Numbered from the stretch's first letter, positions 33,794 to 42,230 are shown. The stretch: 60,176 nt of DNA from DAOTTI01 sp034437795 (GCA_034437795.1 DAOTTI010000273.1:1-60176), one strand, 5' to 3'. Program-made: numbers and translations. The notes: a model not told the origin generated them from the sequence alone.

Positions 33794-34230
33794 GTGCGAT
33801 GATCCTTTCCGGGCCTGTGAGCCGTTGTAGGGGGTGAATTTGACACCCTTGACAGTCGCCAAAGCGGTAGACTTACACGTGGGCGGTGCGACCGGGAGGC
33901 CTGCTCGCGCCAGGGCGAAGCATAGTTCGGCAGGTACCCAAGGAGGTGCAACGGGAGGGGATTCCAGCCTGGAGCTGTCTCCGTTTTGAATTGTACGCCT
34001 GGCTGCCGCTGGTACGGCTCTTGCAGGAAGATCCCCGTCACGCACAACTCGCGCCGGGTACTGCTACAGCGCGGGCTGTCGTAGATCAGGGTGAGGCGTG
34101 CAAGCGACCGACCGTGTCGGCCGGCTCGAGCAGGTAAGGCAAGCCGAAGTGAGCGCACCCCGCGAGCCCGCGTCCACGAGCCATAACACTGTAGAAGGGT
34201 GCTGATGTGGTGACGAGGCAAGGTAAGCAG
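33794..34230. other. 437-base divergent stretch without a supported gene
   Basis: The stretch separates the MoaB-like gene from the zinc-ribbon gene. It contains TTGACA twice, nine bases apart (33840-33845 and 33849-33854), and a possible TTACAC at 33873, so a plus-strand promoter would give a ~340-base leader for the zinc-ribbon gene. An 83-codon frame at 33886-34137 has no recognisable product. I cannot match the stretch to a known structured RNA. Confidence 0.4.
33840..33878 (+). promoter_or_regulatory. Candidate promoter with tandem TTGACA boxes
   Basis: TTGACA at 33849-33854 is followed 18 bases later by TTACAC (33873-33878). A second TTGACA sits nine bases further upstream. It points toward the zinc-ribbon gene. 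Confidence 0.35.
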
Positions 34231-34470
34231 ATGCAAGGCCTCTTTTCGTTCCCAGCGTGCCGCAAGTGCGGCGAAGGTGACCTAGTGCCGTTGTCGGATT
34301 TCGGAAGCCAGGGCGCCGCCGTGATGTTCAAGGCGTGGGTGTGCACGAACCCCGACTGCACCTTTAATCTGAAGATCCGTAACGGCGACGTATTCGTGAA
34401 CGAGCCGATCACAGACGTCTCGCTGCAGCCGCAGCACGTCGGGCACGGCGGCTTCCGGAGCATTCGGTAA
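34231..34470 (+). CDS. Small zinc-ribbon protein
   Basis: The product is about 79 residues from ATG 34231, after AGGTAAG; GTG 34207 is an alternative start. The cysteines form CRKC (Cys10, Cys13) and CTNPDC (Cys38, Cys43), a rubredoxin-like or topoisomerase-type zinc ribbon. Between them is LSDFGSQGAAVMFKAW, and after them FNLKIRNGDVFVNEPI. Proteins of this size and form are often adaptors of transcription, translation or DNA topology. No named family is recognised. It lies 100 bases upstream of the B-box/discoidin gene on the same strand. Confidence 0.65.
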   Translation: MQGLFSFPACRKCGEGDLVPLSDFGSQGAAVMFKAWVCTNPDCTFNLKIRNGDVFVNEPITDVSLQPQHVGHGGFRSIR

Positions 34471-34558
34471 GGCTCGGGCCGAAGGGTCGGGGCGGAAAGC
34501 CTGAGCCTTTGTCCTCGCTCAGGCCTCGCTCCTGATCGCTGCGGCCTGGCGATGCCGC

Positions 34559-34564
34559 TATGCT
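34559..34564 (+). promoter_or_regulatory. -10-like hexamer TATGCT six bases before GTG 34571
   Basis: TATGCT, six bases, then the GTG start codon, with no Shine-Dalgarno. This arrangement fits a leaderless transcript and is the same as at 24924. Confidence 0.4.
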
Positions 34565-34570
34565 TTCGGT

Positions 34571-35470
34571 GTGCTGCGCGCGTATCTCACCGACCAGAAG
34601 CGGTGCTATCTGCACGCCCATCGCACGGTCACGACGGCCTGTGCGCGCTGCCGGACGCCCTACTGTGACGAGTGCCTGAGCACGCGCACGGACGGCCTGT
34701 TCGCGCAGGTGGTGGCGCGCGATGAGCGCCATCCACCGCCCCTCTTCTGCGCCCGCTGCGTAGAAGAGGTCGAGGCGCTGGCGGCGCTGGAGGCGGAGCG
34801 CAAGCGTCCCTTCTGGCAGCGCTGGCGGCCCACCCGCGCTGGCCTGCACCGCGCGGCGATCTACGCTGCCGTCATCACGGCTGTGCTGGTGCCGATCATT
34901 CTGGTGTCGCGCAACCTGGCGACGACCCCGCTCACGCCGGAGGAGTTCGCGCGGTTCAAGTTCGGCCTGATGGGGGGCTTCCAGACCCAGGAGGGCACCA
35001 ACTTCCTGAACACGGTCTACGGTGGGCGGTTCATCCGCGCCAGCGCCCCATCGGCGCCGGGGCGCGACCCCAGCCGGCTGATCGACACCTGGGCCAATGT
35101 CGAAGTGCCCGGCTGGCGGTCGCAGGACGCGCAGTTCCCGCAGGAACTGGTCTTTGCCCTGCCGCGCCAGCTGCTCGTGAACAAGGTGATCCTGCTCCCT
35201 CATCCGCTGGACCCCGCGGAGACCTGGGTGAATGAGTTCGAGGTGCTGGTCTCTACCCAGTCCGCGGAAAGCGGGTTCACGCCGGTGCTCAGGGGCGCCT
35301 TGAGCCTGGAGCAGGGGCGGGCGGTCCTGGAGCGGGATAGCGCCAGATGGCCGCGCTTCGAGTTTCCCGAGACGTCGGCCAGCTACGTGATGCTGCGGGT
35401 CCTGTCCAATCACGGCAGCGCCGAGTACACCTCCCTGGCCGAGTTCGAGGTGTACTGGGTGAAGAAGTAG
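34571..35470 (+). CDS. Membrane protein with B-box-type zinc finger and discoidin-like (F5/8 C) domain
   Basis: The product is 299 residues from GTG 34571. Residues 12-65 are Cys/His-rich (RCYLHAHRTVTTACARC, PYCDECL, FCARC) and resemble the B-box-type zinc-binding region seen in bacterial membrane proteins. One membrane helix follows at about 95-116 (AAIYAAVITAVLVPIILVS). The extracytoplasmic part has a discoidin-like jelly-roll: LPRQLLVNKVILLPHP, WVNEFEVLVSTQS, FEFPETSASYVMLRVLSNHG and FEVYWVKK. So it may link an inside zinc domain to outside carbohydrate or surface binding. No family name is certain. It lies directly upstream of ftsY with a 215-base gap. Confidence 0.65.
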   Translation: MLRAYLTDQKRCYLHAHRTVTTACARCRTPYCDECLSTRTDGLFAQVVARDERHPPPLFCARCVEEVEALAALEAERKRPFWQRWRPTRAGLHRAAIYAAVITAVLVPIILVSRNLATTPLTPEEFARFKFGLMGGFQTQEGTNFLNTVYGGRFIRASAPSAPGRDPSRLIDTWANVEVPGWRSQDAQFPQELVFALPRQLLVNKVILLPHPLDPAETWVNEFEVLVSTQSAESGFTPVLRGALSLEQGRAVLERDSARWPRFEFPETSASYVMLRVLSNHGSAEYTSLAEFEVYWVKK

Positions 35471-35685
35471 GCGCGAGCGGTGCCGCGCACCGTACGGCCG
35501 ACCCGCGCCGGGCGCCTGCCTACCTGCGCCGGACGTCCTGGTGCAGGGGTCGCTCCGGTAGCGGTGCGCTGCCGGACAGCGCCGGAGCCAGCGCCGGTAG
35601 CCAGCCACCGCAGCCAAGACCTGGAGCGCGCAAGCGCGCGCACACGTGAGAGAATGAAGCGAGCGAAAGAGAAGGCTTGAGTAGG

Positions 35686-36720
35686 ATGTTCAATTTTCTG
35701 CGCGGTAAGGAGCAAGAGCCGGGTGAGCGCACCACGCCGGCGGGCACGGCGGCACCCGACCAGCGTGCCGTGCGAGAGGACGGGCGCGTCCAGGAGCCGC
35801 AGGACCGCGGCGCTGGCGCGCCGCGAACAGTCGAGCAGTCGCTGGAGAAGACACGGGGCGGGTTCTTCGGCGCGGTGCGGGCCCTGTTCCGCGCCCGCCC
35901 GCAGCTGGACGAGGCCTTTTGGGACGAACTGGAGGAGCGCCTGATCCAGGCCGACGTGGGGGCGCACACGACCGCCGACCTGGTGGACGCCCTGCGCGCC
36001 GAGCACCAGCGCCGGCGGTTCGGGTCGCCGGAGGCGGCCGAGGGGGCCTTGCGCCGACTGATGGTGGACCTGCTACAGGTTGGCGATCCCCGCCTCACGC
36101 TCCCGCTGCCGCTGGCCGTAGTGCTGATAGTGGGCGTCAATGGCGTGGGGAAGACGACGTCCATCGCCAAGCTGGCCCATTACCTGGTGCGGCAGGGGCG
36201 CAAGCCCATGCTCGCGGCGGGGGACACCTTCCGCGCTGCGGCCATTGACCAGCTCAAGATCTGGGGCGAGCGAGCGCAGGTCCCCGTGGTGGCGCAGGGG
36301 CCGGGGAGCGATCCGGGGGCGGTCGTCTTCGACGGGATCCAGGCGGCGCGCGGGCGAGGCGCCGACGTGCTGATCGTGGATACTGCGGGGCGCCTGCACA
36401 CCAAGACCAACCTGATGGAGGAGCTGCGGAAGGTCCGGCGGGTGGCGGAGCGGCAGGTGGCTGGCGCTCCCCATGAGACCCTGCTGGTGCTGGACGCCGT
36501 CACGGGGCAGAACGCGCTCATTCAGGCCAAGGTGTTTACGGAGACCGTCGGCATCACAGGGCTGCTGCTGGCCAAGCTGGATAGCTCGGCCAAGGGCGGG
36601 ATCGTCTTCTCCATCGCTCAGGAGCTGCACCTGCCGATCAAGTTCGTCGGGACAGGGGAAACGCTGGATGATCTGGCGCCGTTCGATCCGCACGAGTTCG
36701 TGAACGGGCTCTTTCGCTAG
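35686..36720 (+). CDS. ftsY: Signal recognition particle receptor FtsY
   Basis: The product is about 344 residues from ATG 35686 (a TTG at 35677 is possible). A short acidic/low-complexity A region (residues 10-50) is followed by the helical N domain (LDEAFWDELEERLIQADVG) and the GTPase domain: GVNGVGKTTSIAKLA, DTFRAAAIDQL, VDTAGRLHTK, TKLD-equivalent LAKLDSSAKGG, and FVGTGETLDDLAPFDP. It docks the ribosome-SRP complex at the membrane. Its partner ffh is the next gene on the same strand, 200 bases downstream. Confidence 0.96.
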   Translation: MFNFLRGKEQEPGERTTPAGTAAPDQRAVREDGRVQEPQDRGAGAPRTVEQSLEKTRGGFFGAVRALFRARPQLDEAFWDELEERLIQADVGAHTTADLVDALRAEHQRRRFGSPEAAEGALRRLMVDLLQVGDPRLTLPLPLAVVLIVGVNGVGKTTSIAKLAHYLVRQGRKPMLAAGDTFRAAAIDQLKIWGERAQVPVVAQGPGSDPGAVVFDGIQAARGRGADVLIVDTAGRLHTKTNLMEELRKVRRVAERQVAGAPHETLLVLDAVTGQNALIQAKVFTETVGITGLLLAKLDSSAKGGIVFSIAQELHLPIKFVGTGETLDDLAPFDPHEFVNGLFR

Positions 36721-36919
36721 GCATGCGGCCAGCAGTCACGTGGCGCCTGTACGAGCAGTACGAGGGGCACAGCACTCGCAGGACTGATGGCCACGCGCGT
36801 GGCTGCTGCCGGTGGGGGCCAGCGGGGCGTTGCCGGAGCGGGCGGCGCATCTCCTGGGATGGACCGCTGGACGGAGCCAGCAGGATCACCGTGGACGCAG
36901 TTAGGCAGGAAACGAGGCT

Positions 36920-38254
36920 ATGTTTGAGGCACTGACCGACCGCCTGCAGGGCGTGTTCAAGGACCTGCGCAGCAAGGGGCGCCTCACCGAGGAGGATGTG
37001 GACGAGGCCCTGCGCGAGGTTCGCCTGGCGCTGCTGGAGGCCGACGTGAACTTCAGAGTGGCGCGTGACTTTGTGCGGCGGGTCAAAGAGCGCGCGGTCG
37101 GCGCGGAGGTGATGGAGAGCCTGACGCCGGCCCAGCAGGTCTTGCGCATCGTCGATGAAGAGCTGGTAGCCACCCTGGGGAGCGAGCCGGGGCGCATCGA
37201 CTGGACCGGCACGCCGCCCGCGCCAGTGATGCTGGTCGGCCTCCAGGGGTCCGGCAAGACGACGTCCGCCGCCAAGCTGGCCCTCACGCTGCGCCGCCTG
37301 GGCCAGCGCCCGTTGCTGGTGGCCTGCGACACCTACCGGCCGGCGGCGGTACATCAGCTGGTGACGCTGGGCAGGCAGATTGGCTGCGAGGTGTACGAGG
37401 AGGGCACCGGCGCGCGCCCGCCGGAGATTGCGCGGCGGGCGATCCAGTACGGGCGCGAGCACGGCTACACCGTGGCCATCGTCGATACGGCCGGCCGCCT
37501 GCAGATTGACGAGCGGATGATGGCGGAGCTGGTGGAGATGAAGGCGGCCATCAAGCCGAACGAGGTCCTGCTGGTGGCCAACGCCATGACCGGCCAGGAG
37601 GCCGTGAACGTGGCGCAGCAGTTCAACGAGCGGGTGGGGATCACGGGGCTGATCCTGACCCAGATGGATGGCGACGCCCGCGGGGGGGCGGCGCTCTCCA
37701 TCCGCGCCGTCACTGGCGTGCCCATCAAGTTCCTGGGCGTGGGCGAGAAGATCGAGCCCTTGCAGCAGTTCCATCCGGACCGGCTGGCGTCGCGCATCCT
37801 GGGGATGGGCGACATGCTCACCCTGATCGAGCAGACCCAGGAGCTCTACGACGCCGAGCAGGCAGCGGCGCTGCAGAAGAAGCTGACCAGGGGCCAGTTC
37901 ACTCTGGATGACTTCCTCAAGCAGCTGCAGCAGATCAAGCGGATGGGGTCGCTGGCCCAGATCGTGGAGCTGATCCCGGGCCTGAACCAGCTCACACGCC
38001 GCCCCGAGTTTCAGGCGGCGCTGGACGAGAAGCAGTTCAAGCGCGTGGAGGCGATCATTCTCTCCATGACGCCGACCGAGCGGGCCAACCCCAGCATTGT
38101 GGACGGCTCGCGGCGCCGGCGCATCGCGCGGGGCAGCGGCACTTCGGTGCAGGAGGTGGGCCAGCTGCTCAACCAGTTTCGCCAGATGCAGGGCATGATG
38201 AAGCAGCTGGGGCGAGGCCGGCTGCCCCGCCACATGGCCGGCCTGTTCGGCTAG
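36920..38254 (+). CDS. ffh: Signal recognition particle protein Ffh (SRP54)
   Basis: The product is 444 residues with N, G and M domains in the normal order. The G domain shows GLQGSGKTTSAAKLA, DTYRPAAVHQL, VDTAGRLQID and TQMDGDARGGAALS. The Met-rich M domain (LDDFLKQLQQIKRMGS, RRRRIARGSGTSVQEV, FRQMQGMMKQLG) ends in LPRHMAGLFG. It binds signal peptides as they leave the ribosome, together with 4.5S RNA (not found in this window). Together with ftsY it makes the protein part of the SRP pathway. The TAG stop lies in a GGCTAGCC that is the end of a repeat unit in reverse orientation. Confidence 0.97.
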   Translation: MFEALTDRLQGVFKDLRSKGRLTEEDVDEALREVRLALLEADVNFRVARDFVRRVKERAVGAEVMESLTPAQQVLRIVDEELVATLGSEPGRIDWTGTPPAPVMLVGLQGSGKTTSAAKLALTLRRLGQRPLLVACDTYRPAAVHQLVTLGRQIGCEVYEEGTGARPPEIARRAIQYGREHGYTVAIVDTAGRLQIDERMMAELVEMKAAIKPNEVLLVANAMTGQEAVNVAQQFNERVGITGLILTQMDGDARGGAALSIRAVTGVPIKFLGVGEKIEPLQQFHPDRLASRILGMGDMLTLIEQTQELYDAEQAAALQKKLTRGQFTLDDFLKQLQQIKRMGSLAQIVELIPGLNQLTRRPEFQAALDEKQFKRVEAIILSMTPTERANPSIVDGSRRRRIARGSGTSVQEVGQLLNQFRQMQGMMKQLGRGRLPRHMAGLFG

Positions 38255-38562
38255 CCTGGATTAGTCATGGCCGGCGATGTGTCCGCTCTCCCTCTGGGAG
38301 AGGGCGAGGGCGCTCGATGGCCCGCGCGATCTGCAGATCCTGCCCCCTCTCCCCATGGGAGAGGGCGAGGGTGAGGGCGCCGCTCCCGAATATCCCGCTA
38401 TCCCAGCTTCGTCACCCATGGAGCCTACACGGCCGCGCGGCGGTGGCGCTCTGGGTTCTCCAGGCCAGCTTCGTCACCCCTGGAGCCCACACCCTGGCCC
38501 CCCTCCCACAAGGAGAGGAGACCAAAGGGCGGCTATGACTGATCCGGACTGATCCCGGCTAG
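38249..38562. repeat. Repeat-filled spacer between ffh and the convergent gene, units ending at both stop codons
   Basis: A reverse-oriented unit at 38249-38312 has CTAGCCTGG, CATGGCCGGCGATGTG and the palindrome CTCTCCCTCTGGGAGAGG. A second core is at 38343-38368 (CCCCTCTCCCCATGGGAG). TTCGTCACCC-TGGAGCC occurs twice (38408 and 38469). A forward unit at 38500-38562 ends GATCCCGGCTAG. The first unit's CTAG contains the ffh stop (38252-38254), the last one's contains the stop of the gene at 38559. No gene is seen. Confidence 0.75.
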
Positions 38563-39311
38563 GGCCGTGGCCGCTCGCGGCGCCAGAACCTGATCTTGTC
38601 CAGCGGCAGCGCCTCCGCCTGGAAGGCGTGGCCGAAACCGCCGATCTCGACCAGGCGCAGCACCCAGGTCGCCTCGCCCAGACTGGGGCCGAAGTAGAAG
38701 GAGCAGTCGCGGTAGGGTACGCCGTCTGGGGCGTAAGCGGTCTGCGGGATGAGATCCGACCGGCCGTGCAGGGCCCAGAACCGGCCCTGCTCACGGGCCG
38801 CATAGGCCGTCCAGGCCCCCAGGTCGTCCGTCTGGATGGTGAAGGTCACCTCCGCCTCTGGGGAACGCAGGTACTCGTTGCGGCAGCGCCGCAGCTCATC
38901 TACCAGCGCGTCGGGGCCGCGCATGCCGAGATAGGCGCGGGCGGTCTGGGGGAGATCCCCCTCCACGATCAGGATGTCCGCGCCCTGGTGGGGCGCGAGG
39001 AAGAAGAGCGAGAAGGAGAAGCGGCCGGTATGATCGGCGATCTCAGCGCGGCCGACAGCTTCGATCCGGTAGGAGAGGCTGAAGCTGCGGGCGTTCCAGA
39101 ACTGGGGATCGCTCGTCTCCACCTCGACCACGTCCCCCGCCCAGACCTCTCCCCCAAGGCTGGCCAGCACCGCCTCCGCCTCATCGACGCGGTCCGGATC
39201 CGCTTCCGGACGGCGGATGCGGCGCGGGCCGGTGTCGACGCCGGCGACCTGCGGGTCCAGGTGGTGGGCCAGCAGGCGGCGGATGCGGTCGGGGAGGGAG
39301 GGGCCGGCCAT
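38559..39311 (-). CDS. Protein of unknown function
   Basis: The product is about 250 residues from ATG 39311; an ATG at 39338 would overlap the preceding gene. I do not recognise the family. The sequence is mixed alpha/beta without signal or membrane helix: an N-terminal helical part (LPDRIRRLLAHHLDP) and then repeated strand-rich segments (FWNARSFSLSYRIEAVG, HTGRFSFSLFFLAPHQ, EVTFTIQTDDLGAWTAYAA, YRDCSFYFGPSLGEATWVLRL). The duplicated feel (two blocks ending in FSL or FYF strands) suggests two related beta domains. It follows the lipoprotein gene on the same strand by 13 bases, so the two are probably co-transcribed. Confidence 0.6.
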   Translation of the reverse strand: MAGPSLPDRIRRLLAHHLDPQVAGVDTGPRRIRRPEADPDRVDEAEAVLASLGGEVWAGDVVEVETSDPQFWNARSFSLSYRIEAVGRAEIADHTGRFSFSLFFLAPHQGADILIVEGDLPQTARAYLGMRGPDALVDELRRCRNEYLRSPEAEVTFTIQTDDLGAWTAYAAREQGRFWALHGRSDLIPQTAYAPDGVPYRDCSFYFGPSLGEATWVLRLVEIGGFGHAFQAEALPLDKIRFWRRERPRP

Positions 39312-39324
39312 GGGACTGTGCCGC

Positions 39325-40281
39325 CTACCGGCGGCCAATGCGGACGCGGGGCGGCGAGGCGCTGCGGATCGCCGAGCGCCGCGCGGTGCTGCCGCCGGGG
39401 CTGATCCGCGATGGGGATGTCCGGTCGGCGGCGCGGGCAGCGGATCCGCCCCCGCTCCCTGAGCTGGCCTGCGGCGCGGTGGCGTCCGATCCGGCGAGCG
39501 CTTGGCCCGGGCGCGAGACCCCCTTGGAAGCGTCGGGCAGACTGCCGGCTGATCCGCTGGTGCTCGGGAGCACGGCGCTCCCGCCGGGGCGGGTCACGCC
39601 CTTCGACTCGATGGGCTGGGGTGCGGGCTTGGTCCCGGCCGTCCCCGGCGGGCCATAGCTGGAATAGGTGCGGCCGGGGACGGAAGGCGCCGCCGGCTGG
39701 TTGCGATCGACGACCACGGTGCGCTCCGGCCCGGGAGCGTAGACCACGACCGGCGGGCGCGGGTAGCCAAAGACCCAGGGCTGGTTGAACATCCAGTACC
39801 AGAAGAACGGATTGCTGGTCAGCCCCGGGTCGTTGCGGGCGGCAGCGCCCAGCTGGACTAGCTCCGGCGGCGGGGTGGCTGGCCGGGCGATGCCCTCAGC
39901 GAGCAAGACGACGCTGACTGTCTCCACTGCCCCGCCGGAGACGGTGAACTGCCGGCTCTCCGGCTGCAGGGGCGGCTCTCCCTCGCGAGGCGGCACCGAG
40001 AAGGCGATGCCATATTCGCCGGTCGGCACGTCGGCAAACCGGTATTTGCCTTGGTCGTCCGTCTGCGCCGCGCAGTGGTCGGCGCGCTTGGCGCAATCGA
40101 TCCTGTTGCCGGCCAGGATGACGTTGGCGCCCTTCAGCAACACGGGTGGCTGCGCCGGGTCGCGCATCGCCAGGACCTGGCCCTCGACGTCGCCGACGGC
40201 CGGGCCACCGCACGCCGTGGCGAGCCACAGCGCCAGCGCCGCCGCCGGTAGGACCACCCAGCGCCGCAATGAAGACCTCAT
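39325..40281 (-). CDS. Lipoprotein with carboxypeptidase-regulatory-like domain
   Basis: The product is 318 residues. ATG 40281 follows GAGGAGGAG. The N-terminus RSSLRRWVVLPAAALALWLATACGG is a lipoprotein signal (Cys25 or nearby). The next ~100 residues form a transthyretin-like/CarboxypepD_reg fold: VEGQVLAMRD, ANVILAGNRIDC, TDDQGKYRFADVPTGEYGIAF. After about residue 140 comes a tryptophan- and tyrosine-rich segment (NPFFWYWMFNQPWVFGYPRPP) and then a Ser/Pro/Gly-rich tail ending in basic residues (RRSAIRSASPPRVRIGRR), likely disordered or wall-spanning. It sits outside the cell, membrane anchored. Function unknown. Confidence 0.7.
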   Translation of the reverse strand: MRSSLRRWVVLPAAALALWLATACGGPAVGDVEGQVLAMRDPAQPPVLLKGANVILAGNRIDCAKRADHCAAQTDDQGKYRFADVPTGEYGIAFSVPPREGEPPLQPESRQFTVSGGAVETVSVVLLAEGIARPATPPPELVQLGAAARNDPGLTSNPFFWYWMFNQPWVFGYPRPPVVVYAPGPERTVVVDRNQPAAPSVPGRTYSSYGPPGTAGTKPAPQPIESKGVTRPGGSAVLPSTSGSAGSLPDASKGVSRPGQALAGSDATAPQASSGSGGGSAARAADRTSPSRISPGGSTARRSAIRSASPPRVRIGRR

Positions 40282-40435
40282 TGTCTCCTCCTCATCGCCA
40301 TAGCGTACACGCCCGTCCAAGAAAATCCCACACTGCGGCTGCGCTGGCGCGGGCACGGAGGAGAAGAGCAAACGAAAGACGAAGGCGCCTTCGTTACGTT
40401 CAGGCCTCGCGGCATCGACGACTTGACCGATGTTC

Positions 40436-40441
40436 TAGCAT
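40436..40441 (+). promoter_or_regulatory. -10-like hexamer TAGCAT seven bases before the polX start
   Basis: TAGCAT, seven bases, then ATG 40449. A TTGACC at 40423-40428 is too close to serve as its -35. No normal Shine-Dalgarno is seen, so a leaderless transcript is possible. Confidence 0.3.
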
Positions 40442-40448
40442 TCCGGTG

Positions 40449-42230
40449 ATGCTGGTCCGGAACGCTGAGGTGGTCGATCTGCTGCAGCTGATCGGCGACC
40501 TGATGGAGCTGCGCGGTGACGAGGCCTTCAAGGTGCGCGCCTACCGTGAGGCCGCGCGTCAGCTCGACCTGGCCGCCGAGGACGTCGACATGCTGGCTCG
40601 TGAGGGGCGCCTGACCGGCATTAAGGGGGTTGGCCCCAGTATCGCCCGCACCATCAAGGAGTATCTGGAGACGGGACGCTCGACGGTGCTGGAGCAGCTC
40701 CGTGCGGACGTGCCGGAATCGCTGATCGAAATGCTGGGCCTGCGCCACTTCGGGCCGGCGCGCATCGCCAGGGTGTACCGTACGCTCGGGGTCCAGACCC
40801 TGGATGAGCTGGAGGCCGCCGCGCGGGACGGCCGGCTGGAAGCGGTGCCCGGCTTCGGGCGGAAGACGGTCGAGACGCTGCTGAGCTCGATCCAGCGCCT
40901 GCGCGAGCACCGCCGGCGCATCCCGCGGTACATTGCCGAAGCCGTCGGCGCGGCGGTGGCGCAGGCGCTGCGCCAGGCGGCGGCGCTGCGCCAGGTGGAG
41001 GTCGCCGGCAGCGTGCGCCGGCGCGCCGAGACCGCCGGCAACGTCGATCTGGTCGCGGCCGCGGACGAGCCGGCTGTGGCGCTCGACGCCTTTCTCCGGT
41101 TGCCCATCCTGCGCGATGGCCGGCGGGAGGGGCCGCGGCGGGCGCTGGCGCAGACGCGTGAAGGCTATCCCGTCCGGCTGTGGGTGGTGCCGCCGGCGCT
41201 CTGGGGCCAGGGGCTGCAGCAGGTCACTGGCAGCGTGGCGCACAATGAGCAGGTTCGCCAGCGCGCCAGGGCGCTTGGACTGGGCGTGCACGGCGCCGAG
41301 CCGGCGGATGCTTCCCAAGCTGAGGACGACGGGACGTTCGCTGGCTTCCTGCTGGAGCCGTCCGGCGCGTTGCTGGAGGCGCCCGACGAGCGGGCGCTGT
41401 ATGAGCGGTTGGGCCTGCCGTGGGTTCCCCCCGAGCTGCGCGAGGGCCGTGGCGAGATCGCGGCCGCGCTCGCCGGCCGGCTCCCTCGCCTGATCGACCT
41501 TGCCGACCTGCGGGGCGACCTCCACGTCCATACGACCTGGTCGGATGGCCGGCACAGCATCGAGCAGATGGCGCGCAAAGCGCGGGAGCTGGGCCGCGAG
41601 TATCTGGCCATTGCCGACCATTCGCAGAGCCTGGGGGTGGCCCGTGGCCTCACCCTGGAGCGCCTGGCGGCGCAGCGACGCGAGATTGCCGCCGTCGATG
41701 CGGCCCTGGACGGGATCAGGCTGCTCTCCAGCGTGGAGCTGGACATTCGCTGGGACGGGTCGCTGGACTACCCCGACGAGGTCCTGGCGCAGTTCGACTT
41801 CGTCACGGCATCGATCCATTCCGGCTTCCAGCAGCCCAGCGAGCAGCTCACGCGGCGCGTGCTGGCGGCGGTGCGCCATCCGCACGTCGACGCCATCGGC
41901 CACCTGACGGGGCGAGTGCTCGGGCGACGTGACCCGCTGGAGCTGGACGTGGAGGCGATCCTTCAGGCCGCGGCCGAGACCGGCACGGCGCTGGAGATCA
42001 ACGCCTGGCCCAACCGGCTGGACATCCACGAGCAGTACGCGCGCCGGGCCAAGGAGCTGGGCGCCAAGATCGTGATCAATACCGACGCCCACGCGGATGA
42101 CCAGCTCGCCTACCTGCGGTATGGCGTGGAGATCGCGCGCCGCGCCTGGCTGGAGCCCGGCGACGTGCTGAACACGCTCCCGCTCGAGGCGCTGCTGGCC
42201 TCGCTGAGCCGCCGGCGGGACCGGGCTTAA
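40449..42230 (+). CDS. polX: PolX-like DNA polymerase/3'-5' exonuclease with altered polymerase active site
   Basis: The product is about 593 residues with the full bacterial PolX layout: N-terminal helix-hairpin-helix region (GIKGVGPSIARTI, PGFGRKTVETLL), nucleotidyltransferase region, and C-terminal PHP exonuclease. The PHP motifs are intact (DLHVHTTWSDG, LAIADHSQSLG, LLSSVELDI, INTDAHADDQ). The polymerase triad is not: the GDxDxx motif reads GNVDLV (Asn198, Asp200), and the third Asp of VDLRVV-type reads VRLWVV (Arg243). So nucleotide addition is doubtful while end-processing should remain. Role would be base-excision or end repair. No Shine-Dalgarno; a TAGCAT hexamer lies seven bases upstream. 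Confidence 0.9.
   Translation: MLVRNAEVVDLLQLIGDLMELRGDEAFKVRAYREAARQLDLAAEDVDMLAREGRLTGIKGVGPSIARTIKEYLETGRSTVLEQLRADVPESLIEMLGLRHFGPARIARVYRTLGVQTLDELEAAARDGRLEAVPGFGRKTVETLLSSIQRLREHRRRIPRYIAEAVGAAVAQALRQAAALRQVEVAGSVRRRAETAGNVDLVAAADEPAVALDAFLRLPILRDGRREGPRRALAQTREGYPVRLWVVPPALWGQGLQQVTGSVAHNEQVRQRARALGLGVHGAEPADASQAEDDGTFAGFLLEPSGALLEAPDERALYERLGLPWVPPELREGRGEIAAALAGRLPRLIDLADLRGDLHVHTTWSDGRHSIEQMARKARELGREYLAIADHSQSLGVARGLTLERLAAQRREIAAVDAALDGIRLLSSVELDIRWDGSLDYPDEVLAQFDFVTASIHSGFQQPSEQLTRRVLAAVRHPHVDAIGHLTGRVLGRRDPLELDVEAILQAAAETGTALEINAWPNRLDIHEQYARRAKELGAKIVINTDAHADDQLAYLRYGVEIARRAWLEPGDVLNTLPLEALLASLSRRRDRA

Noticed and set aside
33886..34137. 83-codon plus-strand frame with AAGGAGG nearby
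   Set aside because: The Shine-Dalgarno-like AAGGAGG is inside the frame and not followed by a start at correct spacing, and the peptide has no recognisable features.
40278..42092. 604-codon minus-strand frame
   Set aside because: It is antisense to polX and made of low-complexity shadow sequence.
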